From NCBI RefSeq assembly GCF_036227325.1, contig NZ_CP109467.1, positions 2,728,001 through 2,792,000 of the forward strand: 64,000 bases of DNA. Reading direction: 5' to 3'. Positions 42,856 to 52,428 of the stretch are shown here, piece by piece. Every line of letters starts with the position of its first letter. Position 1 is the first letter of the stretch. Made by a program: the position numbers and the translations under genes. The notes beneath the pieces are model-generated. The model worked only from the letters and a program-made list of their open reading frames with translations, was not told where the DNA came from and ran no database searches. Origin of the DNA: Streptomyces sp. NBC_01465 (GTDB lineage Bacteria > Actinomycetota > Actinomycetes > Streptomycetales > Streptomycetaceae).

Positions 42856-44298
42856 TTACGGGCGCAGAGCCGGTTCCCGCTCGACGCTCTGGCGGTCCAG
42901 CTTCGCGTCGTACGAGGCCAGCGGCTTCGCCTTCGCAGGGTCCGCCTGGACCGCGGCCGGGGCGACGCCCGCCCACTCCAGGATGCGGGCCGTGGCGAGG
43001 GCCTTCTGGTCGGCGGAGAGCGTCGCGACGCTCGCACCGTGGTTCATGCCCGGCGCGGTGAACACGTAGCTGTCGTCCGCGTGCCGCCCGACGCTGAAGC
43101 GCTCCGCGCCCCACGGGTCGTTCTGCCCGTACACGAACAGCATCTGGTGCGCGTTGCGCTTCACCCAGGAGTCGACGTCCCGCATGACGCCCTTCTGGAA
43201 GCGCATCGGGATGTCGCTCGGGACGAAGTTGCGCGGCGGCTGGTATCCGTAGCGCGACAGCTTGCCGAGCCAGGGCTGGCGGATGTCGGGCGAGCCGAGC
43301 TGCGTGCCCGCCTGGTAGTAGTACGGCGTGTACGGGGACAGGCCCTGGTCGGTGTAGAAGGAGAAGCCGGAGATCGTGTCGATGGAGTCCCAGATCGCCT
43401 GGTCCGTGGCGTGCGGGGCGTCGGCCGGGATCTCGGCGCAGTCGGCGAGAAGGCTGTACTGCCAGAAGCCCCAGACGTAGTCGAGGACGACGGCCTCGTA
43501 CGCCTTGTCGAGGGTGCCGACGGTGGTGAAGGTGTAGCCGTTCGCGGCGGCGTACTCCGCGTACTTCTTCTCCAGCGGTGCGCGGCGCACCAGGGCCTCG
43601 CGCTGCACGGCCTGGAGCTTGTCGCGGCACTCCTTGGTGCCGACCTGCTGGAAGAAGCGGTCGTACGCCGAGTCCTCGTTGTTCACCACGTCGTTGGGCG
43701 CGACGTACGCGACGACGCCGTCCATGTCACGCGGGTAGTAGCGCTCGAAGTACGTGGCGGTCATGCCGCCCTTGGAGCCGCCGGTGGTCAGCCACTTCTG
43801 GTTGTAGATGGGCTTCAGCGCCTGGAAGATCCGGTGCTGGTCACTGGCTGCCTGCCAGATGTCCAGCTTGGTCCAGTCGGCGGGCTGGGGCCGGGACGGG
43901 GTGAAGTACCGGTATTCCAGGGAGACTTGGTTGCCGTCGACGATCCGGGTCGGCTCGGAGCGACTGGGGGTCGTCGAGACGTTGTAGCCCGAGGTGAAGA
44001 AGACCGTGGGCCGGCTGGTGTCCTTGTGCAGCAGGGTCAGGCGCTGCTGGAAGGTGCCCTTGGAGGGGTGCCGGTGGTCGATGGGCTGGGTGTAGTTGAG
44101 GACGAAGTAGCGATAGCCGGTGTACGGCTTCTCCTCGACGATGCTCATCCCCGGGATCGCGAGGATCCGTTCCTTGATGTCCGTGCTCGCCGTACTCGGC
44201 TCCGCGGTGGTGACCGCTCCGGCCGTCGACACTCCTGCCGCACTCACGGTGCCTATGAGCACCACGAGCGCCAGCAGCCATCTGAGCGCCTTGCGCAT
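42856..44298 (-). CDS. Secreted S37 family tripeptidyl aminopeptidase
   Basis: A 480-residue exported serine peptidase. The first 27 residues are a Sec signal peptide (RKALRWLLALVVLIGTVS). The rest matches peptidase family S37 (PS-10): YRYFVLNYTQPIDHRHPSKG, the nucleophile elbow GGSKGGMTA (Ser175), FVYGQNDPWGAERF (likely Asp), and APGMNHGAS (His). Relatives in Streptomyces release tri- or tetrapeptides from the N-termini of extracellular proteins. The ATG at 44298 begins MRKALRWLL. It lies among several secreted-protein genes and probably serves nutrient release. Confidence 0.92.
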   Translation of the reverse strand: MRKALRWLLALVVLIGTVSAAGVSTAGAVTTAEPSTASTDIKERILAIPGMSIVEEKPYTGYRYFVLNYTQPIDHRHPSKGTFQQRLTLLHKDTSRPTVFFTSGYNVSTTPSRSEPTRIVDGNQVSLEYRYFTPSRPQPADWTKLDIWQAASDQHRIFQALKPIYNQKWLTTGGSKGGMTATYFERYYPRDMDGVVAYVAPNDVVNNEDSAYDRFFQQVGTKECRDKLQAVQREALVRRAPLEKKYAEYAAANGYTFTTVGTLDKAYEAVVLDYVWGFWQYSLLADCAEIPADAPHATDQAIWDSIDTISGFSFYTDQGLSPYTPYYYQAGTQLGSPDIRQPWLGKLSRYGYQPPRNFVPSDIPMRFQKGVMRDVDSWVKRNAHQMLFVYGQNDPWGAERFSVGRHADDSYVFTAPGMNHGASVATLSADQKALATARILEWAGVAPAAVQADPAKAKPLASYDAKLDRQSVEREPALRP

Positions 44299-44388
44299 TC
44301 GCCCTCCCCTGGGTTTACGAGATCACGACAGACCCCGAGAACCTAGCGGGGTCAACAGGCGACCCGCCAGACCCAGTTGGGCACATGA

Positions 44389-44790
44389 TCAGCAGAGGAT
44401 CCATCCCGTGGCGCCCGACTTCCCGGAGACCGTGCCGACGGCCCGCACGCACCGCTTGGCGCTGCGGACCTTCACGGGACCCGCGAGCCGCGTGAACCGT
44501 CCGCTGTCGACGACGACCCTCCCGCCGCGGGGCTGCAGGGTGACGGACATGGGGCGGCGGGCGCCGGGGGTCTTCGCGAGGGTGACGGCACAGGTGTAGG
44601 CACCGCTGCGGTACACCTCGAGGCGCCCGGTGGCGAAGGCCACGGTCTTCACGCGCTGGCCGGGGCACGCGGCCGCGGTGGCGGCCGGGGTCGCCGCGTG
44701 CGCGCCCGGCGCCGCGATCTCCAGAACCGCCGTCGCCGTCAGTACGGCGAGGCCGAAGACCAGCCTCCTGCGCAATCCGCCGTCGAACAC
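44389..44790 (-). CDS. Small secreted protein, four cysteines
   Basis: A 133-residue protein with a Sec signal (LVFGLAVLTATAVLEIAAPGAHA, cleavage near residue 31) and a mature part of about 100 residues. It is beta-rich with four cysteines (ACPGQ, YTCAV, KRCVRA, and the terminal Cys), which could form two disulphides. No family is recognised. The GTG at 44790 has AGGGGGAA about 6 bases upstream; longer forms would run into the divergent promoter region. It may form one transcript with the S37 peptidase gene downstream, 90 bp away. Confidence 0.7.
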   Translation of the reverse strand: MFDGGLRRRLVFGLAVLTATAVLEIAAPGAHAATPAATAAACPGQRVKTVAFATGRLEVYRSGAYTCAVTLAKTPGARRPMSVTLQPRGGRVVVDSGRFTRLAGPVKVRSAKRCVRAVGTVSGKSGATGWILC

Positions 44791-44951
44791 AAATTCCCCC
44801 TGGGCCACATGAGCGTATGTGTGTACGACGCGTGGCACGGGCGGGCGGTTCCGGGCGGCCCGGTGCGAGGTTGGGAACAACCAAACCAACCCACCCGGGG
44901 TCTAACGGGACAGACCGCGCGCACGGTTGCGCGCGAAAGGCAGGGCTTGCC

Positions 44952-45455
44952 ATGGTTCACACGCGTACAGCGGGCCGTATTGCGATTGCGGCCGCACTCC
45001 TCACGGCAGTGGCGGTGGTTCCGGCCGCCGCGTCCACGACCTCCTCGGCTTCCTCTTCGGCCGCGCACCCGCCGGCTCCGTCGAAGAGCGGCAGCCCCGA
45101 GGTGGCGTACAACAGGGTCGCCGATTTCTACGGGTCGTACATCGACGCCGGCTACGGAGAGGGCGGCGTCGCGGGCGGCAAACTCTCCACCGCGCTGCGG
45201 AACTTCTACCTCACGCCGCAGCTGCGGAAGCACCTCGCGGCATGGGAGGCCCGCAACCACGCGGACGGCGTGCTGCGCGCGCAGAACGTGCCGCGGGCGT
45301 GGAAGGTGACGCCGGTCGACAGCGGGATGGGCCACACGTGGTCGACGGTGCGGCTGACGTGGGGCTCGCCGAGGCACCCGTCGTACACGTACCTGGACGT
45401 CCAGTCGGACCTGGCGACGAAGAAGATCTCGGGGATCCGGGAGGCGCGGCGCTAG
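44952..45455 (+). CDS. Secreted protein, DUF3828-like
   Basis: A 167-residue exported protein. Residues 1-28 are a Sec signal peptide (AGRIAIAAALLTAVAVVPAAA), followed by a Ser/Ala/Pro linker. The folded part (VADFYGSYIDAGYGEGGV ... LRNFYLTPQLRKHLAAWEA ... STVRLTWG) recalls DUF3828/NTF2-like small exported proteins, but the match is only from pattern and memory. The ATG at 44952 is preceded by GAAAGGCAGGG. It is convergent with the large ABC transporter gene, and a terminator lies between. Confidence 0.7.
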   Translation: MVHTRTAGRIAIAAALLTAVAVVPAAASTTSSASSSAAHPPAPSKSGSPEVAYNRVADFYGSYIDAGYGEGGVAGGKLSTALRNFYLTPQLRKHLAAWEARNHADGVLRAQNVPRAWKVTPVDSGMGHTWSTVRLTWGSPRHPSYTYLDVQSDLATKKISGIREARR

Positions 45456-45465
45456 TGCCGCAGCG

Positions 45466-45491
45466 AGCGGGGCCGGCCGGTCGGCCCCGCT
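45466..45491. terminator. Bidirectional terminator overlapping the ABC exporter stop codon
   Basis: AGCGGGGCCG (45466-45475) pairs with CGGCCCCGCT (45482-45491) with a 6-base loop. The right arm overlaps the stop codon of the ABC exporter gene, so both convergent transcripts end within 40 bp. Confidence 0.75.
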
Positions 45492-48400
45492 ACGCCCCGA
45501 CGGGCTCTTCCTCGCCCACGAACGTGCGCCACAGCCTCGCGTAGTCCCCGTCCAGCGCCAGCAGCTCCTCGTGCGTGCCGTCCTCCACGACCCGCCCGTG
45601 GTCCATCACCACCACCCGGTCCGCCCGCGCCGCGGTCGTCAGCCGGTGCGCCACCACCAGCGTCGTGCGCCGGCCCGCGATCCGGTCCGTCGCCTGGTTG
45701 ACCTGTGCCTCGGTCGCCAGGTCCAGCGCCGCCGTCGCCTCGTCGAGCAGCAGGACGTCCGGGTCCACCAGCTCCGCCCGCGCCAGCGCGATCAACTGCC
45801 GCTGCCCGGCGGAGAGATTGCGGCCCCGCTCGGCCACCTCGTGCAGGTAGCCGCCGTCCAGCGTCGCGATCATCTCGTGCGCGCCGACCGCCCGCGCCGC
45901 CGCCTCGACCTCCGCGTCGCCCGCCTCGGGGCGCCCGTACGCGATCGCGTCGCGCACCGTCCCCGGGAAGAGATACGCCTCCTGCGGTACGACCCCGAGC
46001 CGGTGCCGGTACGCCGTCATGTCCAGCGTCCGCAGGTCCGTCCCGTCCGCGGTGACCCGCCCGCCCGTCGGGTCGTAGAACCGCGCCACGAGCTTGACCA
46101 GCGTGGACTTGCCCGCGCCGGTCTCGCCGACGAAGGCGACTGTCTGGCCCGCGGGGATCCGCAGGTCGATGCCCTTGAGGGCCTCCTCCTCGTCGCCGTA
46201 CGCGAAGCGCACGTCCTCGAAGGCGATGTCGCCGCGCAGGGCGGCCACCGGCTCCGGGTCGGTCGCGTTCTCCGTCGACGTCGGCTCCTGCAGCAGCTCC
46301 TGGATGCGCTTCAACGACACCGTCGCCTGCTGGTATCCGTCGAAGACCTGGGACAGCTGCTGCACGGGCGCGAAGAAGAGGTCGATGTAGAGCAGGTACG
46401 CCACCAGCGCACCCGTCGTCAGCGTCCCCGCCTCGACCCGGTGCGCGCCCACGATCAGCACGGCGGCCGCGGCCACCGACGACAGGAGCTGCACGAACGG
46501 GAAGTAGACCGAGATCAGCCACTGGCCGCGCACCCGCGCCTGGCGGTAGCTGTCGCTGCTCGCCGCGAAGGCGGCGCCGCCCCTGCGCTCGCGCCGGAAG
46601 GCCTGCACGATGCGCAGCCCCGACACGGACTCCTGGAGGTCGGCGTTGACCAACGCGACCCGCTCGCGGGCGAGTTCGTACGCCTTGACGCTCTTCTTCC
46701 GGAAGAAGTACGTGCCCACGATCAGCAGCGGCAGCGTCGCGAAGACGACCAGCGCGAGCTGTACGTCGAGGACCAGGAGCACGACCAGGATCCCGAAGAA
46801 GGTGACCACCGAGACGAAGGCGGTGACCAGTCCCGTCTGCAGGAAGGTCGACAGCGCGTCGACGTCCGTGGTCATCCGGGTCATGATGCGCCCGGTCAAC
46901 TCCCGCTCGTAGTAGTCGAGTCCGAGCCGCTGGAGCTGCGCGAAGATCTTCAGCCGGAGTGTGTAGAGCACCCGCTCGCCGGTCCGCCCGGTCAGCCGCG
47001 TCTCCGCGGTCTGGGCCAGCCACTGCACGGCCACGGTCCCCAGTCCGAGCCCGGCCGCCGCCCACACCGCGCCGAGCGCGAGCTTGGTGACGCCCTCGTC
47101 GATGCCGTGCCGGATCAGGACCGGCAGGAGCAGGCTCATGCCCGCGTCGATCGCCACGAGCAGCAGGCTGACGAGGAGGACGGGGCCGAAGCCGCGCAGC
47201 AGGCGTCGCAGCCCGTACGAGTCCTCGGCGCGGACCGCGCCCGCCTCGTCCACGTCGGGGGTGTCGTCCGCGGCAGGCAGCGCCGCGACCTGCGCGAGGA
47301 GTTCCGGGGTGGCCGGCATGCCGCCCGGGGCCGCCTCGATCGCCTTCTCCTCGCGGATCCAGAGCGGGGGTGTGATGCCGCGCTCGGCGTCGAACTCGGC
47401 GTCCAGTTCTGCCCGTACGGACGTGTCCTCGACGACCGCCTCGGGCTTGACGTGGCCGGGTGATACGCCGCCCAGTTCGTCGGGGTCGGTCAGCAGCCGC
47501 CGGTAGAGGGCGGAGCGGCGCTCCAGCTCCTCGTGGGTGCCGATGTCGGCGAGCCGGCCGCCGTCGAGGACGGCGATGCGGTCGGCGAGGTTGAGGGTGG
47601 AGCGGCGGTGGGCGATGAGGAGGGTGGTGCGGCCCTCCATGACGCTCTTCAGCGCCTCGTGGATCTCGTGCTCGACGCGTGCGTCGACGGCGGAGGTGGC
47701 GTCGTCGAGGAGCAGCAGCCGGGGGTCGGTGAGGATGGCGCGGGCGAGCGCGACGCGCTGGCGCTGGCCGCCGGAGAGCGTCAGTCCGTGTTCGCCGACC
47801 TTGGTGTCGTACCCGGCAGGCAGCTCGGAGATGAACCGGTCGGCCTGGGCGGCGCGGGCGGCGGCGAGGATCTGCTCGTCGGTGGCGTCGGGGAGTCCGT
47901 AGGCGATGTTGGCGCGGACGGTGTCGGAGAACAGGAAGCTGTCCTCGGGGACCATGCCGATCGCGGCCCGCAGCGATTCGAGCGTCAGCTCGCGCACGTC
48001 GCGCCCGCCGACGAGGACGGCGCCGCGGGTGACGTCGTAGAAGCGCGGCAGGAGGAGCGAGACGGTGGACTTGCCGCTGCCGGAGGAGCCGACGACGGCG
48101 ACGGTCTCGCCGGGGGCGATGGTGAGGGAGAAGCCGTCGAGGACGGGGCGGTCGTCGTCGTAGCCGAACGTGACGTTGTCGAACTCGACGGTCGCGGGGG
48201 CGTCGGCGGGCAGCTCCGCCGTGCCGTCCTCGATCGACGGCTCGGTGTCGATGAGCTCCAGTACGCGCTCGACACCGGCCCGCGCCTGCTGCCCCACGGT
48301 GAGCACCATGGCGAGCATGCGCACCGGGCCGACGAGCTGGGCGAGGTACGAGGAGAAGGCGACGAACGTCCCGAGCGTGATCTCCCCCTTGGTGGCGAGC

Positions 48401-49203
48401 CATCCGCCGACGGCCAGCATCGCGACCTGGCCGAGGGCGGGCACGGCCTGGAGTGCGGGGGTGTAGCGGGAGTTCAGCTTGATGGTGCGGAGCCGTCCGG
48501 CGAAGAGGCGGCGGCTGACGGCGCGCAGCTTCCCGGTCTCCTGCTCCTCCTGCCCGAAGCCCTTGACGACGCGGACGCCGGTGACGGCCCCGTCGACGAC
48601 TCCGGCGACGGCGGCGGCCTGGCCCTGGGCGTACCAGGTGGCGGGGAAGAGACGGGTGCGGCTGCGCTTGGCGATGACCCAGAGGGCGGGGGCGACGGCG
48701 AGGGCGATCAGGGTCAGGACGGGCGAGAGCCAGGCCATGATCCCAAGAGAGATCACGAAGAGCAGCACGTTCCCGATGGTCATCGGGAGCATGAAGAGCA
48801 GGCCCTGGATGAGCTGCAGGTCGCTGGTGGCGCGTCCGACGACCTGCCCGGTGGAGAGCTCGTCCTGGCGGCGGCCGTCCAGCTTCATGATCGTCCCGTA
48901 CATCTCGGTACGGAGGTCGTGCTGGACGTCGAGGGCGAGGCGTCCGCCGTAGTAGCGCCGGATGTACGTCAGTACGTACACGACCACGGCTGCGGCTATG
49001 AGCGCGCCGGTCCAGACGGCCAGCGACCGCGATCCGTCACCGATGACGTCGTCGATGATCACCTTGGTGATCAGCGGGACGAGTGCCATGACGGCCATGC
49101 CGGCCAGCGAGGAGCCGAGCGCGAGCACCACATTGGTCCGGTAGCGCCAGGCGTACCGCGTGAGCCGTCGCGCCCACGTCTCTGTTGCGGCGTCGTCCGC
49201 CAC
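45490..49203 (-). CDS. Single-chain tandem ABC exporter (TM-NBD-TM-NBD)
   Basis: A 1237-residue type IV ABC exporter in which two half-transporters are fused, as in eukaryotic MDR1. First half: six helices to about 330, Walker A GSSGSGKST, signature LTLSGGQRQRVALARA, Walker B LLLLDDATSAVD (Asp in place of the catalytic Glu). Linker about 590-680, acidic. Second half: six helices, Walker A GETGAGKST, signature NLSAGQRQLIALARA, Walker B VLLLDEATAALD with intact Glu. So one ATP site is degenerate and the pump is asymmetric. The GTG at 49203 has GGGAGG upstream. The substrate, perhaps a drug or lipid, is unknown. Confidence 0.93.
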   Translation of the reverse strand: MADDAATETWARRLTRYAWRYRTNVVLALGSSLAGMAVMALVPLITKVIIDDVIGDGSRSLAVWTGALIAAAVVVYVLTYIRRYYGGRLALDVQHDLRTEMYGTIMKLDGRRQDELSTGQVVGRATSDLQLIQGLLFMLPMTIGNVLLFVISLGIMAWLSPVLTLIALAVAPALWVIAKRSRTRLFPATWYAQGQAAAVAGVVDGAVTGVRVVKGFGQEEQETGKLRAVSRRLFAGRLRTIKLNSRYTPALQAVPALGQVAMLAVGGWLATKGEITLGTFVAFSSYLAQLVGPVRMLAMVLTVGQQARAGVERVLELIDTEPSIEDGTAELPADAPATVEFDNVTFGYDDDRPVLDGFSLTIAPGETVAVVGSSGSGKSTVSLLLPRFYDVTRGAVLVGGRDVRELTLESLRAAIGMVPEDSFLFSDTVRANIAYGLPDATDEQILAAARAAQADRFISELPAGYDTKVGEHGLTLSGGQRQRVALARAILTDPRLLLLDDATSAVDARVEHEIHEALKSVMEGRTTLLIAHRRSTLNLADRIAVLDGGRLADIGTHEELERRSALYRRLLTDPDELGGVSPGHVKPEAVVEDTSVRAELDAEFDAERGITPPLWIREEKAIEAAPGGMPATPELLAQVAALPAADDTPDVDEAGAVRAEDSYGLRRLLRGFGPVLLVSLLLVAIDAGMSLLLPVLIRHGIDEGVTKLALGAVWAAAGLGLGTVAVQWLAQTAETRLTGRTGERVLYTLRLKIFAQLQRLGLDYYERELTGRIMTRMTTDVDALSTFLQTGLVTAFVSVVTFFGILVVLLVLDVQLALVVFATLPLLIVGTYFFRKKSVKAYELARERVALVNADLQESVSGLRIVQAFRRERRGGAAFAASSDSYRQARVRGQWLISVYFPFVQLLSSVAAAAVLIVGAHRVEAGTLTTGALVAYLLYIDLFFAPVQQLSQVFDGYQQATVSLKRIQELLQEPTSTENATDPEPVAALRGDIAFEDVRFAYGDEEEALKGIDLRIPAGQTVAFVGETGAGKSTLVKLVARFYDPTGGRVTADGTDLRTLDMTAYRHRLGVVPQEAYLFPGTVRDAIAYGRPEAGDAEVEAAARAVGAHEMIATLDGGYLHEVAERGRNLSAGQRQLIALARAELVDPDVLLLDEATAALDLATEAQVNQATDRIAGRRTTLVVAHRLTTAARADRVVVMDHGRVVEDGTHEELLALDGDYARLWRTFVGEEEPVGA

Positions 49204-49306
49204 TGATGCCTCCCGTTGTCGATCCCACCGGAAGGCACCAACGCGGCGACCAGCGGATTTCATCCCGCTGCAACAAAACTTCGGCCGGAAGTCCTAGGAC
49301 CGGACC

Positions 49307-50221
49307 TCAGGGGCGGGGCACCGGCGGGGCGACCTCACGGGGCAGTGCGGGCGGGACGACGGTGGCGCTCAGCGCGGTCTTGGTGTTGAGATCGCGGTGG
49401 ATGACGCGGGCGACGGCCTGGATGGTGTTGACACCGTCGGTCATCGTCTTGTTGTCCTGGGTGAGCACGCTGATCGTGTAGTCGTGCCCCTTGCCGGTGA
49501 AGGCCCCGATGGAGTGGACGCGCCATCCGTGGGTGGAGCGCTGGAGCCAGCCGTTCTTGAGCTGGACTGTGGCGTTGCTCGGGGCGCCGGCGGGGGTGCC
49601 CCAGCGCTGCGAGGAGGTGACCTTGCGCATCAGCCCGAGTTCGTACGCGCGCGAGTTGTCGCTCAGCACGGAGTTCTTGGCGGTGAGGAGGGCGAGGAGC
49701 CGCTGCTCGTCGCGCGGGGTGATCTGGGTGAGCCCCCAGTAGCCGCCGGACCCGGGGACGGTGTGGGTCATCCCGGCCGCCTTCAGGAACCCCTTCACCT
49801 TGGTCACGCCCAGCTGCTTCCAGAGGGCGGTGGTGGCGTTGTTGTCGGACTTGGTGATCATCGCGGTGGTCAGGCTGACCTCGCGCGACGTCAGGTACTT
49901 GTTCGTCTTCTTGTGGTCCCAGAGCAGGGTGGCGAGGACGGTCGCCTTCACGACGCTGGCGGAGTCGTACTTCGTGTCGTAGCGCAGGGTGCAGGTGGTC
50001 TTGGTGGTCCGGTCGTAGAGCCCGAGGGCCACGGTGGACTTGCGCCCCTTGAGCGCGGCGGTGATGTCCGTCTTCAGCTTGGCGGCGAGCCCGGCCTTGG
50101 CCGAGGTGCAGCTCACGGCGGGCGCGGCGGCCTGCGCGGGCGCCGCGACGAGGGCGACGGGCGCGACGACGCCGGCGGCCACGGTGAGGGCCAGTATTCG
50201 GTGGTGGCGGTGTGAGGTCAT
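49307..50221 (-). CDS. Secreted class A beta-lactamase-like serine hydrolase
   Basis: A 304-residue exported protein with a Sec signal (residues 1-32, ending AQA). The penicilloyl-serine fold motifs are SVVK (Ser89-Lys92), SDN (125-127) and KNG (222-224) in place of the beta-lactamase KTG. The Glu166-type omega-loop residue is not obvious, so true beta-lactamase activity is doubtful; such Streptomyces proteins are usually annotated as serine hydrolases or D,D-peptidase-like. The ATG at 50221 begins MTSHRHHRIL. It is upstream of, and on the same strand as, the ABC exporter, with 103 bp between. Confidence 0.85.
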   Translation of the reverse strand: MTSHRHHRILALTVAAGVVAPVALVAAPAQAAAPAVSCTSAKAGLAAKLKTDITAALKGRKSTVALGLYDRTTKTTCTLRYDTKYDSASVVKATVLATLLWDHKKTNKYLTSREVSLTTAMITKSDNNATTALWKQLGVTKVKGFLKAAGMTHTVPGSGGYWGLTQITPRDEQRLLALLTAKNSVLSDNSRAYELGLMRKVTSSQRWGTPAGAPSNATVQLKNGWLQRSTHGWRVHSIGAFTGKGHDYTISVLTQDNKTMTDGVNTIQAVARVIHRDLNTKTALSATVVPPALPREVAPPVPRP

Positions 50222-50330
50222 GAGCTTCCCCGTTCAGTGCTGCGTGGTCGTGCGGGCGCGTCCCCCATGGCCACGCCCGTCACAGATGACTCACGGCCGA
50301 CCGAAAAGTTGTACGAAACCCTTGGTTTCC

Positions 50331-51614
50331 CTACGCGGCCTCCCCGAGGTGGCTCAGGGCCTCGCGGAAGTCGGCGAGCGCCGGGCCGAAATCGCCCGTG
50401 GTGGTGTGGAAGGTCGACCGGTCCACGAGGATCTTGGCCAGCGTCGGGGTTCCGTCCGCCGGGCTGTGCTGGGCCAGCCTGCGGGCCAGTGCCACCCCGT
50501 CGTCGAACAGGGGGCGCACTCGTTCCGCGAACAGATGCGTGCGGTCCTGCCAGTAGACGGCGGAGCGGACGGTGAGGACCCGGTGCAGCCGGACCAGTTC
50601 GGCCAGGTGTTGGTCCGGATCCTCGGTGGCTCGCGGGGCCAGGGCGTCCACCTCCTCGCGCAGGGCGATGCGGCTGTCGAAGTAGCGCTGCTTGACGTCG
50701 GGGGACCATCGCATGGGCGTCGCCCCCGAAGGCGGGCGCGGCTCGCCGGACTTCGGCCGTTCGCTGTCGGCGCCGTAGAAGGTCAGGAGCACCGCCCAGT
50801 ACGACGCCTGATAGCCGCTCCAGGACTTACGCTCACCGGTGGCGGCCAGTTCCGTCAGCAGAGCGAGCGCCTCCTGCCGCACTGCGGCCGCCTGTTCGCC
50901 TCGTCCGCAGATGTCCTGCATCTGCGCGTACCCGATCAGCGAGTACAGATGGCAGGCCATCGGACCGCGGTCGTTCGCGGCCTCGTCCGCTTCCATGCCG
51001 ACCAGTGTCTTGAACGCGGAGAGCGCTTCGGTGGGCCGGCCCGCGTCGGCGAGCGTGGCGATCCACTCCAGGAGTGACCAGGCGAGCGCCCCGCTCCTGG
51101 GTCCGCCGGGGAGTTCTGCCGCCATCGACTCGGTCAGCGCATCGGCAGCCTCGGCATGGCGGCCTTCCTCCGAGAGACCTGCAGCCCAGACGCCCAGCCC
51201 TACTACCGCCGACTTTCCGGTCAGGTCGGCCTGTGCACGGCCGATCGCGAGCATCTCGGCGCGCATCGCGAGGCCTTCGGTCCGTCGGCCCAGCGTGTAC
51301 AGCGCCCTCTGGCAGGAGTTGAGCGCCTCGAAGAGGAGGTCCGCACGGGCGGGATCGGAGGGGTCGACGGCCCGGGCCGCAGCCACCGCTTCCTCGCACA
51401 GCGCGAGGCGGTCCGGATGCCAGGTGGCGTTGTTGGTGTTGTAGCTCAGCCGTTGCAGTGCCTTGGACAGGCGCGGAAGGTAGGCGGCGGGGCTGACGTG
51501 GGCGAGCACCCGGTAGGCGTCCACCTCCTCGCGCGGGGTGCGCCGGCCTGAAGCGAGCAGTGTGTTCCGGGCCCGCAGAATGTCGTCCTGATCCACTTTC
51601 CCCGAGTGATGCAT
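50331..51614 (-). CDS. TPR-like helical protein of unknown function
   Basis: A 427-residue soluble protein made almost wholly of helix pairs with tetratricopeptide spacing: [116 protein letters not shown]. No DNA-binding or enzymatic domain is attached. Such proteins are abundant in Streptomyces as scaffold or regulator fragments. The ATG at 51614 begins [11 protein letters not shown]. It is divergent from the CPT-like kinase gene across 100 bp. Confidence 0.75.
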   Translation of the reverse strand: MHHSGKVDQDDILRARNTLLASGRRTPREEVDAYRVLAHVSPAAYLPRLSKALQRLSYNTNNATWHPDRLALCEEAVAAARAVDPSDPARADLLFEALNSCQRALYTLGRRTEGLAMRAEMLAIGRAQADLTGKSAVVGLGVWAAGLSEEGRHAEAADALTESMAAELPGGPRSGALAWSLLEWIATLADAGRPTEALSAFKTLVGMEADEAANDRGPMACHLYSLIGYAQMQDICGRGEQAAAVRQEALALLTELAATGERKSWSGYQASYWAVLLTFYGADSERPKSGEPRPPSGATPMRWSPDVKQRYFDSRIALREEVDALAPRATEDPDQHLAELVRLHRVLTVRSAVYWQDRTHLFAERVRPLFDDGVALARRLAQHSPADGTPTLAKILVDRSTFHTTTGDFGPALADFREALSHLGEAA

Positions 51615-51714
51615 AGCCCAGATTCTGAGGGCGCCGGGACGGGCCCAACAAGCCTTGTCCGCTGTGCCGTTCGTCCTACGCGGATCCCCTCTGACCTGTC
51701 ATGATGGTGGTGTC

Positions 51715-52263
51715 ATGACGCAATCAGAATCCACACGAATGATCGTTCTCAACGGCGGTTCCAGCGCCGGGAAGTCCACCGTCGCCCGGCATTTGCAGGA
51801 GTTGCTGCCCGATCCGTGGCTGACCTTCGGGACCGACACCTTTGTCGATGCCCTGCCTCTGTCCATGACGTCGTCGGATGCGGACGGGATCGAGTTCGGG
51901 GCGGACGGCGAGGTCGTCGTGGGGGCCGCGTTCCGCGAGCTCGAGGCTGCTTGGATCGCCGGGGTTGCCGCCATGGTGCGGGCCGGGGCGCGGGTCGTCG
52001 TCGACGAGGTGTTTCTCGGTGGGGGCGAGTCCCAGGCGCGGTGGGAGAAGGAGCTCGACGGGGTGCGCGTGCTCTGGGTGGGGGTGCGGTGCGACGCGGA
52101 GGTCGCGGCGGGGCGTGAGGCCGCGCGGGGTGACCGTACCGTCGGAATGGCCGCCGCCCAGGCGGAGTTGGTGCACCGCGGGGTGCGGTACGACCTCGAA
52201 GTGGACAGCTCGCGGGCCGAGGCGTTGGAGTGCGCCCAGGTCATCGCCGCCTGGGTGGAGTGA
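51715..52263 (+). CDS. Chloramphenicol phosphotransferase-like kinase
   Basis: A 182-residue P-loop kinase of the CPT family. Walker A is GGSSAGKST (14-22); the substrate-side acid is in [23 protein letters not shown] is the Walker B-like strand; and [19 protein letters not shown] is the lid with arginines. Members phosphorylate small alcohols; in S. venezuelae CPT inactivates chloramphenicol at the primary hydroxyl. Resistance here is not certain, since many homologues act on other compounds. The ATG at 51715 follows a GGTGGTGTC stretch with no strong ribosome binding site. Confidence 0.85.
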   Translation: MTQSESTRMIVLNGGSSAGKSTVARHLQELLPDPWLTFGTDTFVDALPLSMTSSDADGIEFGADGEVVVGAAFRELEAAWIAGVAAMVRAGARVVVDEVFLGGGESQARWEKELDGVRVLWVGVRCDAEVAAGREAARGDRTVGMAAAQAELVHRGVRYDLEVDSSRAEALECAQVIAAWVE

Positions 52264-52428
52264 CCCCGGGGATCCACAGGAAATCGTCACACCACCGCCT
52301 CGCAATGTTCATGCCAGGCAACACTCGGACATGTCACTCTCTCGTTCATGCGCGTCGTCAACGCGCGTAGATCGCCGCCCGGTTGAGGGGCGGCGGCCTT
52401 CCGTCCCCTCGGGAGAGGACATCCCCAC

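Noticed and set aside
45571..47463. 630-codon plus-strand frame opposite the ABC exporter
   Set aside because: A shadow of a long high-GC gene; no recognisable domain, and the opposite strand has full Walker and signature motifs.
52301..52366. PHO boxes before the endonuclease gene
   Set aside because: GTTCATG occurs twice (52307 and 52344), but the 11-bp direct-repeat spacing and GTTCACC core of PhoP sites are missing.
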